64,000 nucleotides of DNA, from contig NCHA01000001.1 in assembly GCA_002257025.1 (NCBI GenBank), positions 310,001-374,000 of the forward strand, read 5' to 3'. This document shows positions 29,364 through 38,525 of the stretch, piece after piece; position 1 is the first letter of the stretch; every line of letters begins with the position of its first letter. This DNA is from Sphingobacteriales bacterium 16-39-50. GTDB lineage: Bacteria; Bacteroidota; Bacteroidia; Sphingobacteriales; Sphingobacteriaceae. Both the position numbers and the translations under genes were made by a program. Under the pieces are notes generated by a model, which was not told the DNA's origin, searched no databases, and saw nothing but the letters and a program-made list of their open reading frames with translations.

Positions 29364-30392
29364 CTACCTCCAGTCCACCGGAAGTTTCAATGACCAAACA
29401 TCATTAACTAATGGAGGTGTCATCCCTCCTGCTATCCATATTTTATCCTGAAAAACAAAGGCTGATTGTTCATGACGGCCCTTCCATACATTTTCTGATT
29501 TAAACTCTTCCCAGATAATTCCATCCTTACTGCTCCAAACATCTGAATGATTTTTATATGGATTATTTGACCACCCGGCCATTACCCATATCCGGTCGCG
29601 ATAGACTACTGACGAAAACCATAAACGCTCGTGCCAGGGCGCAGCACTGCTAAGTTTAGTCCAGTGAATACCGTCTTCACTACTCCAGACATCATTTTTA
29701 GCATGATACTCAAGAACATAATTCCCTCCCCCAAAAACGTAAATCTTACCATTCAAAACGGCCGCCTGATGATATGCCCTGGGCGACCAGCCTGCATCAG
29801 CAGTAGCTAATTTCCAATCCCGGCCATTTGAAGAGTACCATACATCATTCTTAAGACTGCTTTTGTCTCCAAAATAATAGTTCTCAGTACCTCCAAGTAA
29901 CCAGAGTTTTCCCTTAAATTCTACTAAAGCCGAGGCAATTCTCGGCGACCATGCAGCCTGATTGGTTTCAAGCTTCCAGTCTTTTCCATTTTTAGAGGTC
30001 CATACCTTATTACTTGCAGAATGTCCCTTCAGACGTCCATTATACCAGCCCCCCATCATAAACATTTTATTTTTGAAGGTAATGGACATAGACAGGTCGC
30101 TGTGTATCCATGGTGCAGAATTCGTATGATTTTTCCAGCTTCTACCATCCGGGGAGCTCCAGACATCACGTGGTGGTGCTTCCAATGAATTGAACCAGCC
30201 TCCAAATATCCAAAGTTTGTTTTTGTATACCAGTTCACCCTGCGAATCCCTGGCCTGCCATGCGGCATTTGGGGTTTCCATAACCCAGTCCCCAATCATT
30301 TCTTGTGCCTGCACAAACGGACTCAAAAAAACAGAGAATAAGAATACTAAAGCCCTGATAACTCTCACAATATTTTGATCTTTTAAAATCAT
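29364..30392 (-). CDS. Secreted kelch-like beta-propeller (galactose-oxidase-type fold)
   Basis: 342 aa from the ATG at 30392; a TTG at 30401 adds three residues. The signal peptide is followed by A-Q-E. Six or seven repeats carry the kelch pattern: K-L-W-I-F-G-G-W, K-M-F-M-M-G-G-W, K-L-W-L-L-G-G-T, K-I-Y-V-F-G-G-G, R-I-W-V-M-A-G-W, K-I-W-I-A-G-G-M, each followed by a D-V-W-S-S-x-D-G-x-x-W block. The copper ligands of galactose oxidase are not evident, so a binding or structural role is as likely as catalysis. It is the third gene after the two amidohydrolases on the same strand, about 50 bp downstream, and probably shares operator copy 3. Confidence 0.85.
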   Translation of the reverse strand: MILKDQNIVRVIRALVFLFSVFLSPFVQAQEMIGDWVMETPNAAWQARDSQGELVYKNKLWIFGGWFNSLEAPPRDVWSSPDGRSWKNHTNSAPWIHSDLSMSITFKNKMFMMGGWYNGRLKGHSASNKVWTSKNGKDWKLETNQAAWSPRIASALVEFKGKLWLLGGTENYYFGDKSSLKNDVWYSSNGRDWKLATADAGWSPRAYHQAAVLNGKIYVFGGGNYVLEYHAKNDVWSSEDGIHWTKLSSAAPWHERLWFSSVVYRDRIWVMAGWSNNPYKNHSDVWSSKDGIIWEEFKSENVWKGRHEQSAFVFQDKIWIAGGMTPPLVNDVWSLKLPVDWR

Positions 30393-30443
30393 TTTATGCA
30401 AATAAATAATTTAATTAAATAATTATAATTAATTGATAAACAA

Positions 30444-31250
30444 TTAAATAGCTAATAATTTTTTAGCATTTCCAGACCTTAGCATTTCCTTAATTGTTTC
30501 ATCAGCCTCTCCCGGACTTAATGATTCAATTCGCAACAATCCGGTCAGATAATCCAGAATCGGGGAATGGGTACCAAATGCAAACTTATCGGGTCCATAG
30601 TTTTTCAAAAAATCAGACATATTTGTTATTGTCCTGCCCGAAGTATCAAATAACAAATCCGTCTTCTTGATCAGTGCCATTTCCTCTGCATTAAGTGTTG
30701 CTGCATTGGCAAAATTCAGAATCATATATTTCGCATCTGGAACGGCTTTTATTATCGGCAGAATACTCTTGAGATTCCATTCCCTGATCACATTATTCTT
30801 AAGATTTGAGATGTCAATCCAGGAACGTTGCCGGCTGTCGACCATCCTGAAATTAAAAACAACAGGTAAGCCAAAATCACGAACCCGCTTCACAAGTTCA
30901 ATACATGAAGGATCAAGGATTTCGAAATCATGGTATTTAGGATAAATTCTAACCCCTTTAAACCCGTATTTGTTAATACAAACATCCAAATCATCGCGCC
31001 AGCCGGCATAAATCGGGTTGATGACTGCAAAGGGAATAAAGCGATCCCGGAATTTTGCTTTAGATCTGATCTCTTCGAATAATTCTTCGTTTGCCGACTG
31101 AGTATTTTTATAAAAAATCCCATTCAGATTACTGATTACCGAAATATCCACACCAAATTTATTCATTCGTTCGTGTAGGGCATCACAAGTATTATGCTTT
31201 AGCTGCATAAATGGCCAGTGACCAACGTATGCATTAATATCAATCAACAT
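30444..31250 (-). CDS. Amidohydrolase-2-like TIM-barrel protein with altered metal motifs
   Basis: 268 aa, no signal. The fold follows amidohydrolase 2: V-D-I-S-V-I-S-N, F-I-P-F-A-V-I-N-P, G-F-K-G-V-R-I-Y-P-K-Y-H, and F-A-F-G-T-H-S-P-I near the C-terminus. The usual N-terminal H-x-H is replaced by I-N-A-Y-V-G-H-W-P-F, and the usual G-S/T-D near the C-terminus reads G-T-H-S. Key metal ligands are therefore changed. Its start overlaps the end of the upstream amidohydrolase by 11 bp, implying coupled translation and perhaps a complex with it. It could be a divergent enzyme or a non-catalytic partner. Confidence 0.8.
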   Translation of the reverse strand: MLIDINAYVGHWPFMQLKHNTCDALHERMNKFGVDISVISNLNGIFYKNTQSANEELFEEIRSKAKFRDRFIPFAVINPIYAGWRDDLDVCINKYGFKGVRIYPKYHDFEILDPSCIELVKRVRDFGLPVVFNFRMVDSRQRSWIDISNLKNNVIREWNLKSILPIIKAVPDAKYMILNFANAATLNAEEMALIKKTDLLFDTSGRTITNMSDFLKNYGPDKFAFGTHSPILDYLTGLLRIESLSPGEADETIKEMLRSGNAKKLLAI

Positions 31251-32193
31251 TTCTTCCTGATTTTTTTAAAATAGAATTGTAATTATCAAAAAAGACCTTT
31301 TTTTTCTGAGTTTCAGTAAGATTTGAAGCCAGGATCTTTCCAACGCTCTGGTAATAGCAATTATCAGATCCAAAGAAAAGGCGGTCTTCTCCAAGGCATT
31401 TCACCGCAAAATCAATCATGTTCTCGGCATTATTACTCCCGGAGGTATCCACGTAAATATTGGGATATTTTGCAAACATTTTACAAGCATATTCCCAGTC
31501 GCCCCCTCCCCCAATATGTGCATACTGAAACATTGCTTCAGGGTACTTCTGAGCAATTTCAACAAAATCTTCCGGTATCGATGTTTGCGGTCTGATGCCG
31601 ATATTATACTTCATCCTGTAACCACCCAGGCCAAGTTGAGCATAAGCATGCATATGAATGATCATCTTTAAATCAATCATCTTTTCTATGATTGGATAAA
31701 ACAATGGATCATTAATTTTTAACTGAGTATACACTTTTAGCCCTACCATACCCAGATCTACACAACGTTTTATTTCTTCCAATGACTCTTTTTGAAAAAT
31801 GGCATTAAGGGTAAACTGTCCGACCAAACGGTCGGGATATTGTTTCATGCACTTAAGCATTAAATCATTGTAGGATCTGAATTCTTTGGGTGTTCCCTCA
31901 CCACTATAAGCCGGAAGGGAAATATACATCTTGTCTATTCCCAAACGATCGGCAAAGGAAACATTTCCTTCCGGTCCCCCATCAAAAAGATGCGCATGCA
32001 CATGTGAATCAAGTTTCCGGTATTTCATCACATCTTTCATCAGATTGTAAGATGAGACCGGAATTTCAGAACTCATGGTATCCTCTAAGGTACCAGACCG
32101 GGGTATACCCATAATCTGATCAGATACAAGAAGTCCGGCAGCAGATAATGCAGTTCTGCTAACAAATTTTCTGCGATTAATATAGTCTGACAT
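31240..32193 (-). CDS. Tat-exported amidohydrolase 2 family enzyme
   Basis: 317 aa. M-S-D-Y-I-N-R-R-K-F-V-S-R-T-A-L is a twin-arginine signal followed by a hydrophobic region. Metal-ligand motifs are intact: L-D-S-H-V-H-A-H near residue 61, M-I-I-H-M-H-A-Y, F-Q-Y-A-H-I-G-G, and L-F-F-G-S-D-N. The family includes lactonases and decarboxylases acting on carboxylated rings (2-pyrone-4,6-dicarboxylate lactonase, ACMSD) and sugar lactonases, so hydrolysis of a lactone or decarboxylation of an acid is likely. Operator copy 3 lies 52 bp upstream. First gene of a three-gene unit with the second amidohydrolase and the kelch protein. Confidence 0.88.
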   Translation of the reverse strand: MSDYINRRKFVSRTALSAAGLLVSDQIMGIPRSGTLEDTMSSEIPVSSYNLMKDVMKYRKLDSHVHAHLFDGGPEGNVSFADRLGIDKMYISLPAYSGEGTPKEFRSYNDLMLKCMKQYPDRLVGQFTLNAIFQKESLEEIKRCVDLGMVGLKVYTQLKINDPLFYPIIEKMIDLKMIIHMHAYAQLGLGGYRMKYNIGIRPQTSIPEDFVEIAQKYPEAMFQYAHIGGGGDWEYACKMFAKYPNIYVDTSGSNNAENMIDFAVKCLGEDRLFFGSDNCYYQSVGKILASNLTETQKKKVFFDNYNSILKKSGRNVD

Positions 32194-32244
32194 AAATGAT
32201 TTTTGCGGAAATTAAATTCAATAATCCAAGTTAATATTTTTATA

Positions 32245-32258
32245 CGGTTACGTACACG
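32245..32258. promoter_or_regulatory. LacI-type operator copy 3 (amidohydrolase/murQ divergent region)
   Basis: CGGTTACGTACACG lies 52 bp upstream of the amidohydrolase start and 211 bp upstream of the divergent murQ. It is the exact reverse complement of copy 1. The element extends into a wider inverted repeat, GGTTAC at 32246-32251 and GTAACC at 32260-32265. Confidence 0.75.
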
Positions 32259-32469
32259 GGTAACCCTTCTTTTTGCATAAATTAAATCCTATTAAATATT
32301 ATTCCATCAACTCTATATAAAATGAATAAACGATAGGTTTAGGGCAGAAATGTATGATGAAGTATGCTATTTTAAGGGCAAATGATCTTGACCGAAATAT
32401 TCGTATTATTGACATTATAAACCACAATCAAAATCATAAAAGGGATGTTGGAACATCCTTAACATAAAT

Positions 32470-33288
32470 ATGACAAGAATTACTGAAGAATCATCAAAGT
32501 ACAGGCATTTGGAGAAGATGTCTGTTGAAGAACTTACTTCAAACCTGAATAAAGAAGATAAAACTGTTGCATTGGCCATTAAAAAGGCTTTGCCCGAACT
32601 TAATACCCTGATTAAAGCAATTGTATCTAAGATTGAAAATGATGGAAGATTGTTTTATGTTGGTGCGGGTAGCGGTGGACGCCTATCCGTTCTTGACGTG
32701 ATTGAACTGCCAACTACCTTTGGGGTTTCTCCAGATCTTTTTAATGTAATTCTTGCAGGAGGTAAAGAGCATCTGATAGAAGCTCTGGAAGAAAAAGAAG
32801 ATGACGTGAATGCTGCCTGGTTGATGCTTAAGGAAAAAAAAGTATCAGCAAAAGATATTGTCATTGGTATTTCGGCTAGTGGTACTACCCCATTCGTATT
32901 GTCCGGATTAAAGGAATGCAGAAAACAGGGAATCACCACGGCCTGCATTGTCAGTAATCCCGGATCTATAATCGCAGCAGAGTCTGATATTCCCGTAGAA
33001 GTAATCACCGGACCTGAATTTGTTACCGGAAGTACCCGAATGAAATGCGGGACAGCTCAAAAAATGATCTTTGATATGATCAGTACCAGCACTATGATAA
33101 AACTTGGAAAGGTACTTGACAATCAGATGGTTAATGTAAAGTTAATCAATGATAAAATTGTGGACAGAGCCGTAAAAATGCTTATGAACAATACTGGAAT
33201 TACAGTTTACCATGAAGCAAAACAATTGCTTATTGAACATGGGAGTGTAAAACGAGCATTAGACCATTTCAACCAGATTGGGAAATAA
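32470..33288 (+). CDS. murQ: N-acetylmuramic acid 6-phosphate etherase
   Basis: 272 aa, cytoplasmic. It matches MurQ throughout: I-T-E-E-S-S at the start, N-K-E-D-K-T-V-A-L-A-I, V-G-A-G-S-G-G-R-L-S-V-L-D with the following acidic I-E-L-P-T-T-F-G, I-G-I-S-A-S-G-T-T-P-F-V-L (SIS-domain phosphosugar site), and the diagnostic T-G-S-T-R-M-K-C-G-T-A-Q-K. MurQ cleaves the D-lactyl ether of MurNAc-6-phosphate to GlcNAc-6-phosphate and lactate in cell-wall recycling. It is slightly shorter than the E. coli enzyme (298 aa) because of a reduced C-terminus. It stands alone on the plus strand inside a minus-strand catabolic locus, divergent from operator-controlled amidohydrolase genes, so co-regulation or an ether-lyase role on a related sugar acid is possible. 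Confidence 0.93.
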   Translation: MTRITEESSKYRHLEKMSVEELTSNLNKEDKTVALAIKKALPELNTLIKAIVSKIENDGRLFYVGAGSGGRLSVLDVIELPTTFGVSPDLFNVILAGGKEHLIEALEEKEDDVNAAWLMLKEKKVSAKDIVIGISASGTTPFVLSGLKECRKQGITTACIVSNPGSIIAAESDIPVEVITGPEFVTGSTRMKCGTAQKMIFDMISTSTMIKLGKVLDNQMVNVKLINDKIVDRAVKMLMNNTGITVYHEAKQLLIEHGSVKRALDHFNQIGK

Positions 33289-33309
33289 CAATAATCAGAT
33301 ACTTTTAAA

Positions 33310-36300
33310 TTACTGTAAGCGATATACATCCCCGTTCCTCAGGATTATTAGAGGATTTGACGAGTCTTTTTCATTGAAAATGTTTGAAATTTCATCAGGA
33401 AACTGAAACGATTCTTCTGCACTTTCTATATTCGAAAATTTAAACAAACGGCCCTGAGCTGTAGCAGCGATGTAATGTGACTTATTCTTGATTTGGTATC
33501 CTTCAACCTTTAGAACCCTGTCATTCAATGTTTTTCTGAAAATTGTATTCCCCTTATCATCCAGCACATAAAACTGGAAACCCTCAGTCCCGACCAGAAT
33601 ATCAAGCTTTCCATCATTATTAAAATCCCCGTGTCTGATATCATTTACCTCCCCACCTACATTGCTGGTCCAGTATTCCTTTATTTTTTTATCAAAACCG
33701 ATCATCCTCACTTCACTTTGTTTTGTTCCTAACAGAACTGTTGGTTTAACGGTTTCAGACCCTTTATTCAAGACATGGGCAACTTTCCAACCCGGGCCAC
33801 CGGTTTTACCTGTGATCAGCTCATTATTCTTTATCAGGGTATAATAGTAATACTCAAGTGCAAAAACACCCTCTTCCTTACCATCAGCGTCCAGATCGGC
33901 ATATTCCATGTCCTCAATACCATAGTAGTATAAGACCTTTTCATTTTTTAATTTTCCGTCCAGATCCAGTTCATAAATATACCTGTACTGAGTGCCAACC
34001 ATAATTACAGGCTGCTGGTCTTTGCCATTCTTGTGTGCAATCCTGACATTTGTTATTCCTATCAGATTACCCTTATATTCACGATGTGGCTGATCATCGG
34101 GGAATTTATAGTTCCACAATTCTTTTCCATTGATGTCAAGTGTATGGACATACCAGTTCTCAGTGGCAATAAAAATAAGAGCTTTGTTACCAGCATATTG
34201 AAAACTCACTTCATTCACTCTTCCTTTGGCTGAAAATTCCCAAAGCTTATTTCCTTTTGAATCAATCGCATTCACATTCCCGTTTATTCCACCCAGTAAG
34301 ATATCCGCAATATTATCCCCATTCAGATCAGCAGAAAATGAGCTGCTAACCTGCTCTTTCATCGAATATATCCTGTCGGAACTTTTGACCGGTAAAGATT
34401 TGATTTGATTTTGGCTGATTAATGGCTTAACATCTGGTACAGAAATAATTTGTTTCAAGATCTGGCTTTGCAGATCAGCCTTCCACTCAATTTTTCCTGA
34501 ATCAATCGCGGACTGTCTTAGGGTCTCCCCTGATTGTTTATACTTAATCTTGTCCTTCAATAAATCAAATGCTTTCCATTCACCACTTTTCCTATCCCAC
34601 TTAAAAAAAACTGCATCTTTAAAATTAAGCTCCTGATTTCCTATCCTAATTTTTGTCACTGAAGCTGCAATAATTACATTATCCCCAATCAGATTAAATT
34701 TTCCATTACTGGAGAATACTTTACTATTTAGTTCATCTTTCACTGCAAGCCATTTCTGATTTCCGGATATTATTTCAAATGCATTTTTCCCAATATTGGC
34801 AGAATGAACAAACTCAGCATCCGAAGAATGGCTTGACAAAACGTTAATAAAACCGGTCTGATCACCTTTCATGTACTCCTTTTCATTTATCACCTCGGTT
34901 AAAACAGTTTCATGATCGGCATAAGGATATGGATAGACAGTTTTCCAGTATTTAATGAAGTGCCCGTATATATCTTTAAGTCTAAGATCTGCTGCACTTA
35001 AACTCTGAAGTTGCATGCTAATTCCCTTTTGCTCAACCAGAAATCTATTCTTCTCTATTTTAGGACTACCCAGTGATTGCCAGTGATTTTTAAGCAGAAA
35101 ACGTCCTGCTTCAATAAAGTTAAGATCATCAAAAATGATGAAGAACTTCCCTTCCGGGCTGATTATCGTGCGTTTCCAGTCCGCACCGTTGTAGTCAGGC
35201 ACAATACTGCTGCTAATTCCGGTTCCATCAAGATCAGCAAGCCAATCCAGTTTTACCAATGGTGGCTTTTTGCTTTGTTTTCCACCCTTCACAATGACCA
35301 AACCTGAGTGATACTCAGGAGTATTCTGGATATAATCACGGTCATTCAGAAACAATCTTCCTTTAGAACTAAAGTTTAAAATTGCATTTCCATCCTGGTG
35401 TCCATGTTTCCCGGCAGAAAACCCATCCAGAATAAGGTAATTATCATTTAATCCGAATCCCGACCTAAAGGTTAATTTATGAAAGGAGTCATTTTGGTCG
35501 ACATTAATCCTATCCTGTTTTTTACTTTGCTGGTCTTCATTATCCGGATCTTTTTGAAATTCAGGAACATTATTATCCATCTGATTTATCAGATCATCAT
35601 AAACTCCCTTTTCAATCTCCTGTGCCTGAACTTTTGGATATAAATTACCATCGGGTTGCACCGGATTCTTCAGATTTACGATATAACGGTGAATTGGATA
35701 GATGAGATCGGGCATTTTCTGTCCGGTAAACGGACCGGTACGGGTCCTTTCCAGCAGAAAATTATAAACGGGTTCATTATAATACCATGATGCAGCATTC
35801 AATAACTGAGAATGCCCCCATGAATATGCACTGCTCATCCCAAAAGGATAAGTATCACCGCCACCTGATAATGTTCCCAAATTGTCGATCATCATCGAGT
35901 GCAGATCTGCGCTTGGTCTGAGGCTAAGATTGATAAACTTCAGATCACCTGAAAGCATTGCATAATCAATATTAGCAACCGGAAGATGCGCCAGATAATC
36001 GGAACCTTCATCAAGACTGATATAGGAAGTATTTCCAGAAAAAATCCGTTCTCCTCTATTTTTCCATTGAACAATCTCAGGCAAGCTATAATATTTTTCA
36101 AAGTACTGACAGGAACCAACCAATGACAGTGCAGGAAATATCTCATGATTCCAGCGAGGACCGGATTCCGGAGTCTTTACCAGGTAATTATCCATGTAAT
36201 TCGCCTTACACACCAGCAAAAGTGCTGAAAGGATCTGTGTACGGTCTGAATCTGAGAAAAATGGGGAAGCTTCAAGAACGGTCCAGTTCTGGAATATTTT

Positions 36301-37143
36301 TTCACCCTGGATCCACATATTCTTTCGCTCGTTCAATTGATAAATCGCTTCAGAAGGATGTTTGTTTACAAATTGAGCAAAACCCTTCAACAAATCAGCA
36401 TAAACTTCGCCGTATTCGGGATTCGCAGTAAGTTGAAAGTACTCTCCATATAACTTAATTCCGGCTAAAACATTTAACAAGGCATCTACAGTAAGTTCAC
36501 TATTTACCACAGGCTTCATTTTGGAAAGCATTTCATCCACAGATTTAATAGTGGGTCTGAAATAAGAAATTGTTTCTTTAGGCAATTTTGATTCAAAAAG
36601 CCAGGGTATCCGGGCATTATCACCAGATTGTAAAAGTGTCTTTAAACGATCCAGACCAAGTTTAGCTCCTTCAATATCCGATGAGGATATAAGAATCGTG
36701 TTTCCCCCCAAGCCGAATGGATCAATTATGCTAAGTAACTGATAACCGCCCTTTCCAGGATAGATCGCATCTGCATAAGATAAGCGCAACCCATAAAGAC
36801 GTGCCATTTGCTTATTGTTACCAAGATTTCCTAATATGATTGTATTTCCGGACCATCCCGTAACGAACTTTGCGGGATCAGGAAATCTGATTTCGGGGTT
36901 CTTCCCCGTCTTCTGCCTGATAAAACCTTGTAGTTCATTCGTCAGATCCTTCCATTTCTGTTCCTCGGGCACAATGATTTTTATATTACTTAAGCTTGTT
37001 GTTCTTTGAAGATTCCGGGGTGAAATAGTTTTTATATCTGGGGAGTCAGATAAAAATATAGATGGCGATTCTGAACCGAATAAATCCGTATTTAAGTAAC
37101 AGAAGATGAATAATAATACTCCCCTAGTCAAATATTTCAACAT
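33310..37143 (-). CDS. Heparinase II/III-like protein fused to an FG-GAP/PQQ-type beta-propeller
   Basis: 1277 aa with an N-terminal signal. Residues about 45-180 form a beta-rich N-domain and about 200-500 an alpha/alpha toroid. A heparinase II/III-like beta-sandwich follows at about 550-800, including D-G-F-S-A-G-K-H-G-H-Q-D-G-N, the family's His-rich patch. Residues about 930-1270 form a propeller with calcium-loop-like repeats D-L-N-G-D-N-I-A-D and D-F-N-N-D-G-K-L-D and blades such as N-A-I-D-S-K-G-N-K-L-W-E-F. Heparinase II/III folds are lyases of uronic-acid polysaccharides, so this is the best candidate depolymerase in the locus. Last gene of the long minus-strand series, 67 bp after the M14 gene. 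The large propeller could hold substrate or anchor the protein. Confidence 0.85.
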   Translation of the reverse strand: MLKYLTRGVLLFIFCYLNTDLFGSESPSIFLSDSPDIKTISPRNLQRTTSLSNIKIIVPEEQKWKDLTNELQGFIRQKTGKNPEIRFPDPAKFVTGWSGNTIILGNLGNNKQMARLYGLRLSYADAIYPGKGGYQLLSIIDPFGLGGNTILISSSDIEGAKLGLDRLKTLLQSGDNARIPWLFESKLPKETISYFRPTIKSVDEMLSKMKPVVNSELTVDALLNVLAGIKLYGEYFQLTANPEYGEVYADLLKGFAQFVNKHPSEAIYQLNERKNMWIQGEKIFQNWTVLEASPFFSDSDRTQILSALLLVCKANYMDNYLVKTPESGPRWNHEIFPALSLVGSCQYFEKYYSLPEIVQWKNRGERIFSGNTSYISLDEGSDYLAHLPVANIDYAMLSGDLKFINLSLRPSADLHSMMIDNLGTLSGGGDTYPFGMSSAYSWGHSQLLNAASWYYNEPVYNFLLERTRTGPFTGQKMPDLIYPIHRYIVNLKNPVQPDGNLYPKVQAQEIEKGVYDDLINQMDNNVPEFQKDPDNEDQQSKKQDRINVDQNDSFHKLTFRSGFGLNDNYLILDGFSAGKHGHQDGNAILNFSSKGRLFLNDRDYIQNTPEYHSGLVIVKGGKQSKKPPLVKLDWLADLDGTGISSSIVPDYNGADWKRTIISPEGKFFIIFDDLNFIEAGRFLLKNHWQSLGSPKIEKNRFLVEQKGISMQLQSLSAADLRLKDIYGHFIKYWKTVYPYPYADHETVLTEVINEKEYMKGDQTGFINVLSSHSSDAEFVHSANIGKNAFEIISGNQKWLAVKDELNSKVFSSNGKFNLIGDNVIIAASVTKIRIGNQELNFKDAVFFKWDRKSGEWKAFDLLKDKIKYKQSGETLRQSAIDSGKIEWKADLQSQILKQIISVPDVKPLISQNQIKSLPVKSSDRIYSMKEQVSSSFSADLNGDNIADILLGGINGNVNAIDSKGNKLWEFSAKGRVNEVSFQYAGNKALIFIATENWYVHTLDINGKELWNYKFPDDQPHREYKGNLIGITNVRIAHKNGKDQQPVIMVGTQYRYIYELDLDGKLKNEKVLYYYGIEDMEYADLDADGKEEGVFALEYYYYTLIKNNELITGKTGGPGWKVAHVLNKGSETVKPTVLLGTKQSEVRMIGFDKKIKEYWTSNVGGEVNDIRHGDFNNDGKLDILVGTEGFQFYVLDDKGNTIFRKTLNDRVLKVEGYQIKNKSHYIAATAQGRLFKFSNIESAEESFQFPDEISNIFNEKDSSNPLIILRNGDVYRLQ

Positions 37144-37210
37144 GATAATTTTATTTATAAATAATTGATATTCAATATATTATATTATAAATCTTAATTA
37201 GTTCTATAAC

Positions 37211-38473
37211 TTAGTTTGTCTTATCAAAATAAAGATAGAACACCTCCGCCAGCTGTTTTCCAAGAAGCTCCCAATCCTTACCCATTGGTGCTTTATTCAG
37301 ACCGGCTATCCATTCATAGTTCAGTTCGTATACAAAAGCATCAATTCCATACCGTTTAGCAAGGCCCTCACCAAATGAGCCCGGATTTTTTACATGAGAT
37401 GGTCCTTCAGTAAACCAGGTATGTTTGTATAATAGATTTTCAAATCTTTTCATATTTGAGACATACTGGCTGTTAACTGCAGAAGGAAGGTTAACATGAA
37501 TATTACCTCCTTGATCATTATGCAGATCAATTGCTAATTGGGGCTTTTTACCTTTACTGATCATCATTTCAAGCCAGCTCTCGAAAGCATATTTCTCAGG
37601 AGTTAGAATCCTGTCTGCGGGACGATCCCACTCCCTGTTAAGATCCTTACCATTAGTATTAAAACGGGTTCTGCCACGTGCTACCCCATCTTTATTTGTC
37701 ATAGGCATTATATAAACACAATAACGCTTCAAAAAATGTGTAGCATCCTTTTTGAGCAGAGTGCGGATCAAACCCTGAACTACCCAGTTCCCACCCGGTT
37801 CCCAGGAATGAGCCCTTGCCCTGAGAAATACACTAAAGGAAGCATCTGGGTTTCCAATTCTGATTATTTCAAGAGGTCGCCCTTCAGCTGTATTACCCAC
37901 TTTCATAATTTCGACATGCGGATTTCCCTTGATTTCAATTAATAGTTTATCAAGATCGCTGATTCTATATGGCTCAACACTGGCCACATACATTTGACCA
38001 CTATTCATCGGGATTTTTAACTTTAATTGATTTCCTGATATAAAGTCGGCCGGAATAACAGTCCAGTTTTTGCCATCCTTTGAAATCAGACAATTTGTTT
38101 TTTCTGATACAGGTACACCCTTCATCCCATTCCAAACATTCTCAAAATTTTTCAGGATTAAAGTCACTTCAGAACCGGAATCAGCCTCAAGTTTAAAATG
38201 CCAGTGCCCATTGGCACGATTCGGGGATGCACGCTCGTGGTCGTAAATAAGACTGACATTAACAATACCCAAAGAGTCAACTTCCCAGTCAAGTTGTGAA
38301 GCGTTTTCAAAATTTGTACTGATATATTTTAAACTGCTTTTAACTGTATCAGAAGGCTGTGAATGGGAATTGCCCGGTAAATTAATGATAGCAAATTCAG
38401 CAGCTAAACTATTGGGTGCAGAGATAAACAGGTATACTCCGAACAATAAAAAAGCAGTGATTTTTTTTCTCAT
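37211..38473 (-). CDS. Secreted M14-family zinc carboxypeptidase
   Basis: 420 aa from the ATG at 38473 (a TTG at 38485 is less likely). A signal peptide ends near S-L-A-A. Residues about 45-170 are a beta-sandwich resembling the N-domain of cytosolic-carboxypeptidase-type M14 proteins (H-W-H-F-K-L, Y-V-A-S-V-E-P-Y). The catalytic domain shows His222 and Glu225 in A-H-S-W-E-P-G, N-G-K-D-L-N-R-E-W for substrate carboxylate binding, His318 in I-D-L-H-N-D, and the general base Glu383 in V-Y-E-L-N-Y-E-W. All zinc and catalytic residues are present. It would remove C-terminal residues from peptides or hydrolyse a gamma-linked amide. In this carbohydrate context it may trim a peptide or amide substituent of the substrate. 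Confidence 0.88.
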   Translation of the reverse strand: MRKKITAFLLFGVYLFISAPNSLAAEFAIINLPGNSHSQPSDTVKSSLKYISTNFENASQLDWEVDSLGIVNVSLIYDHERASPNRANGHWHFKLEADSGSEVTLILKNFENVWNGMKGVPVSEKTNCLISKDGKNWTVIPADFISGNQLKLKIPMNSGQMYVASVEPYRISDLDKLLIEIKGNPHVEIMKVGNTAEGRPLEIIRIGNPDASFSVFLRARAHSWEPGGNWVVQGLIRTLLKKDATHFLKRYCVYIMPMTNKDGVARGRTRFNTNGKDLNREWDRPADRILTPEKYAFESWLEMMISKGKKPQLAIDLHNDQGGNIHVNLPSAVNSQYVSNMKRFENLLYKHTWFTEGPSHVKNPGSFGEGLAKRYGIDAFVYELNYEWIAGLNKAPMGKDWELLGKQLAEVFYLYFDKTN

Positions 38474-38525
38474 CTTAAAATTCAATTAGTATTCGGATTC
38501 TCAGGCACATTTACTGCCTAATTTC

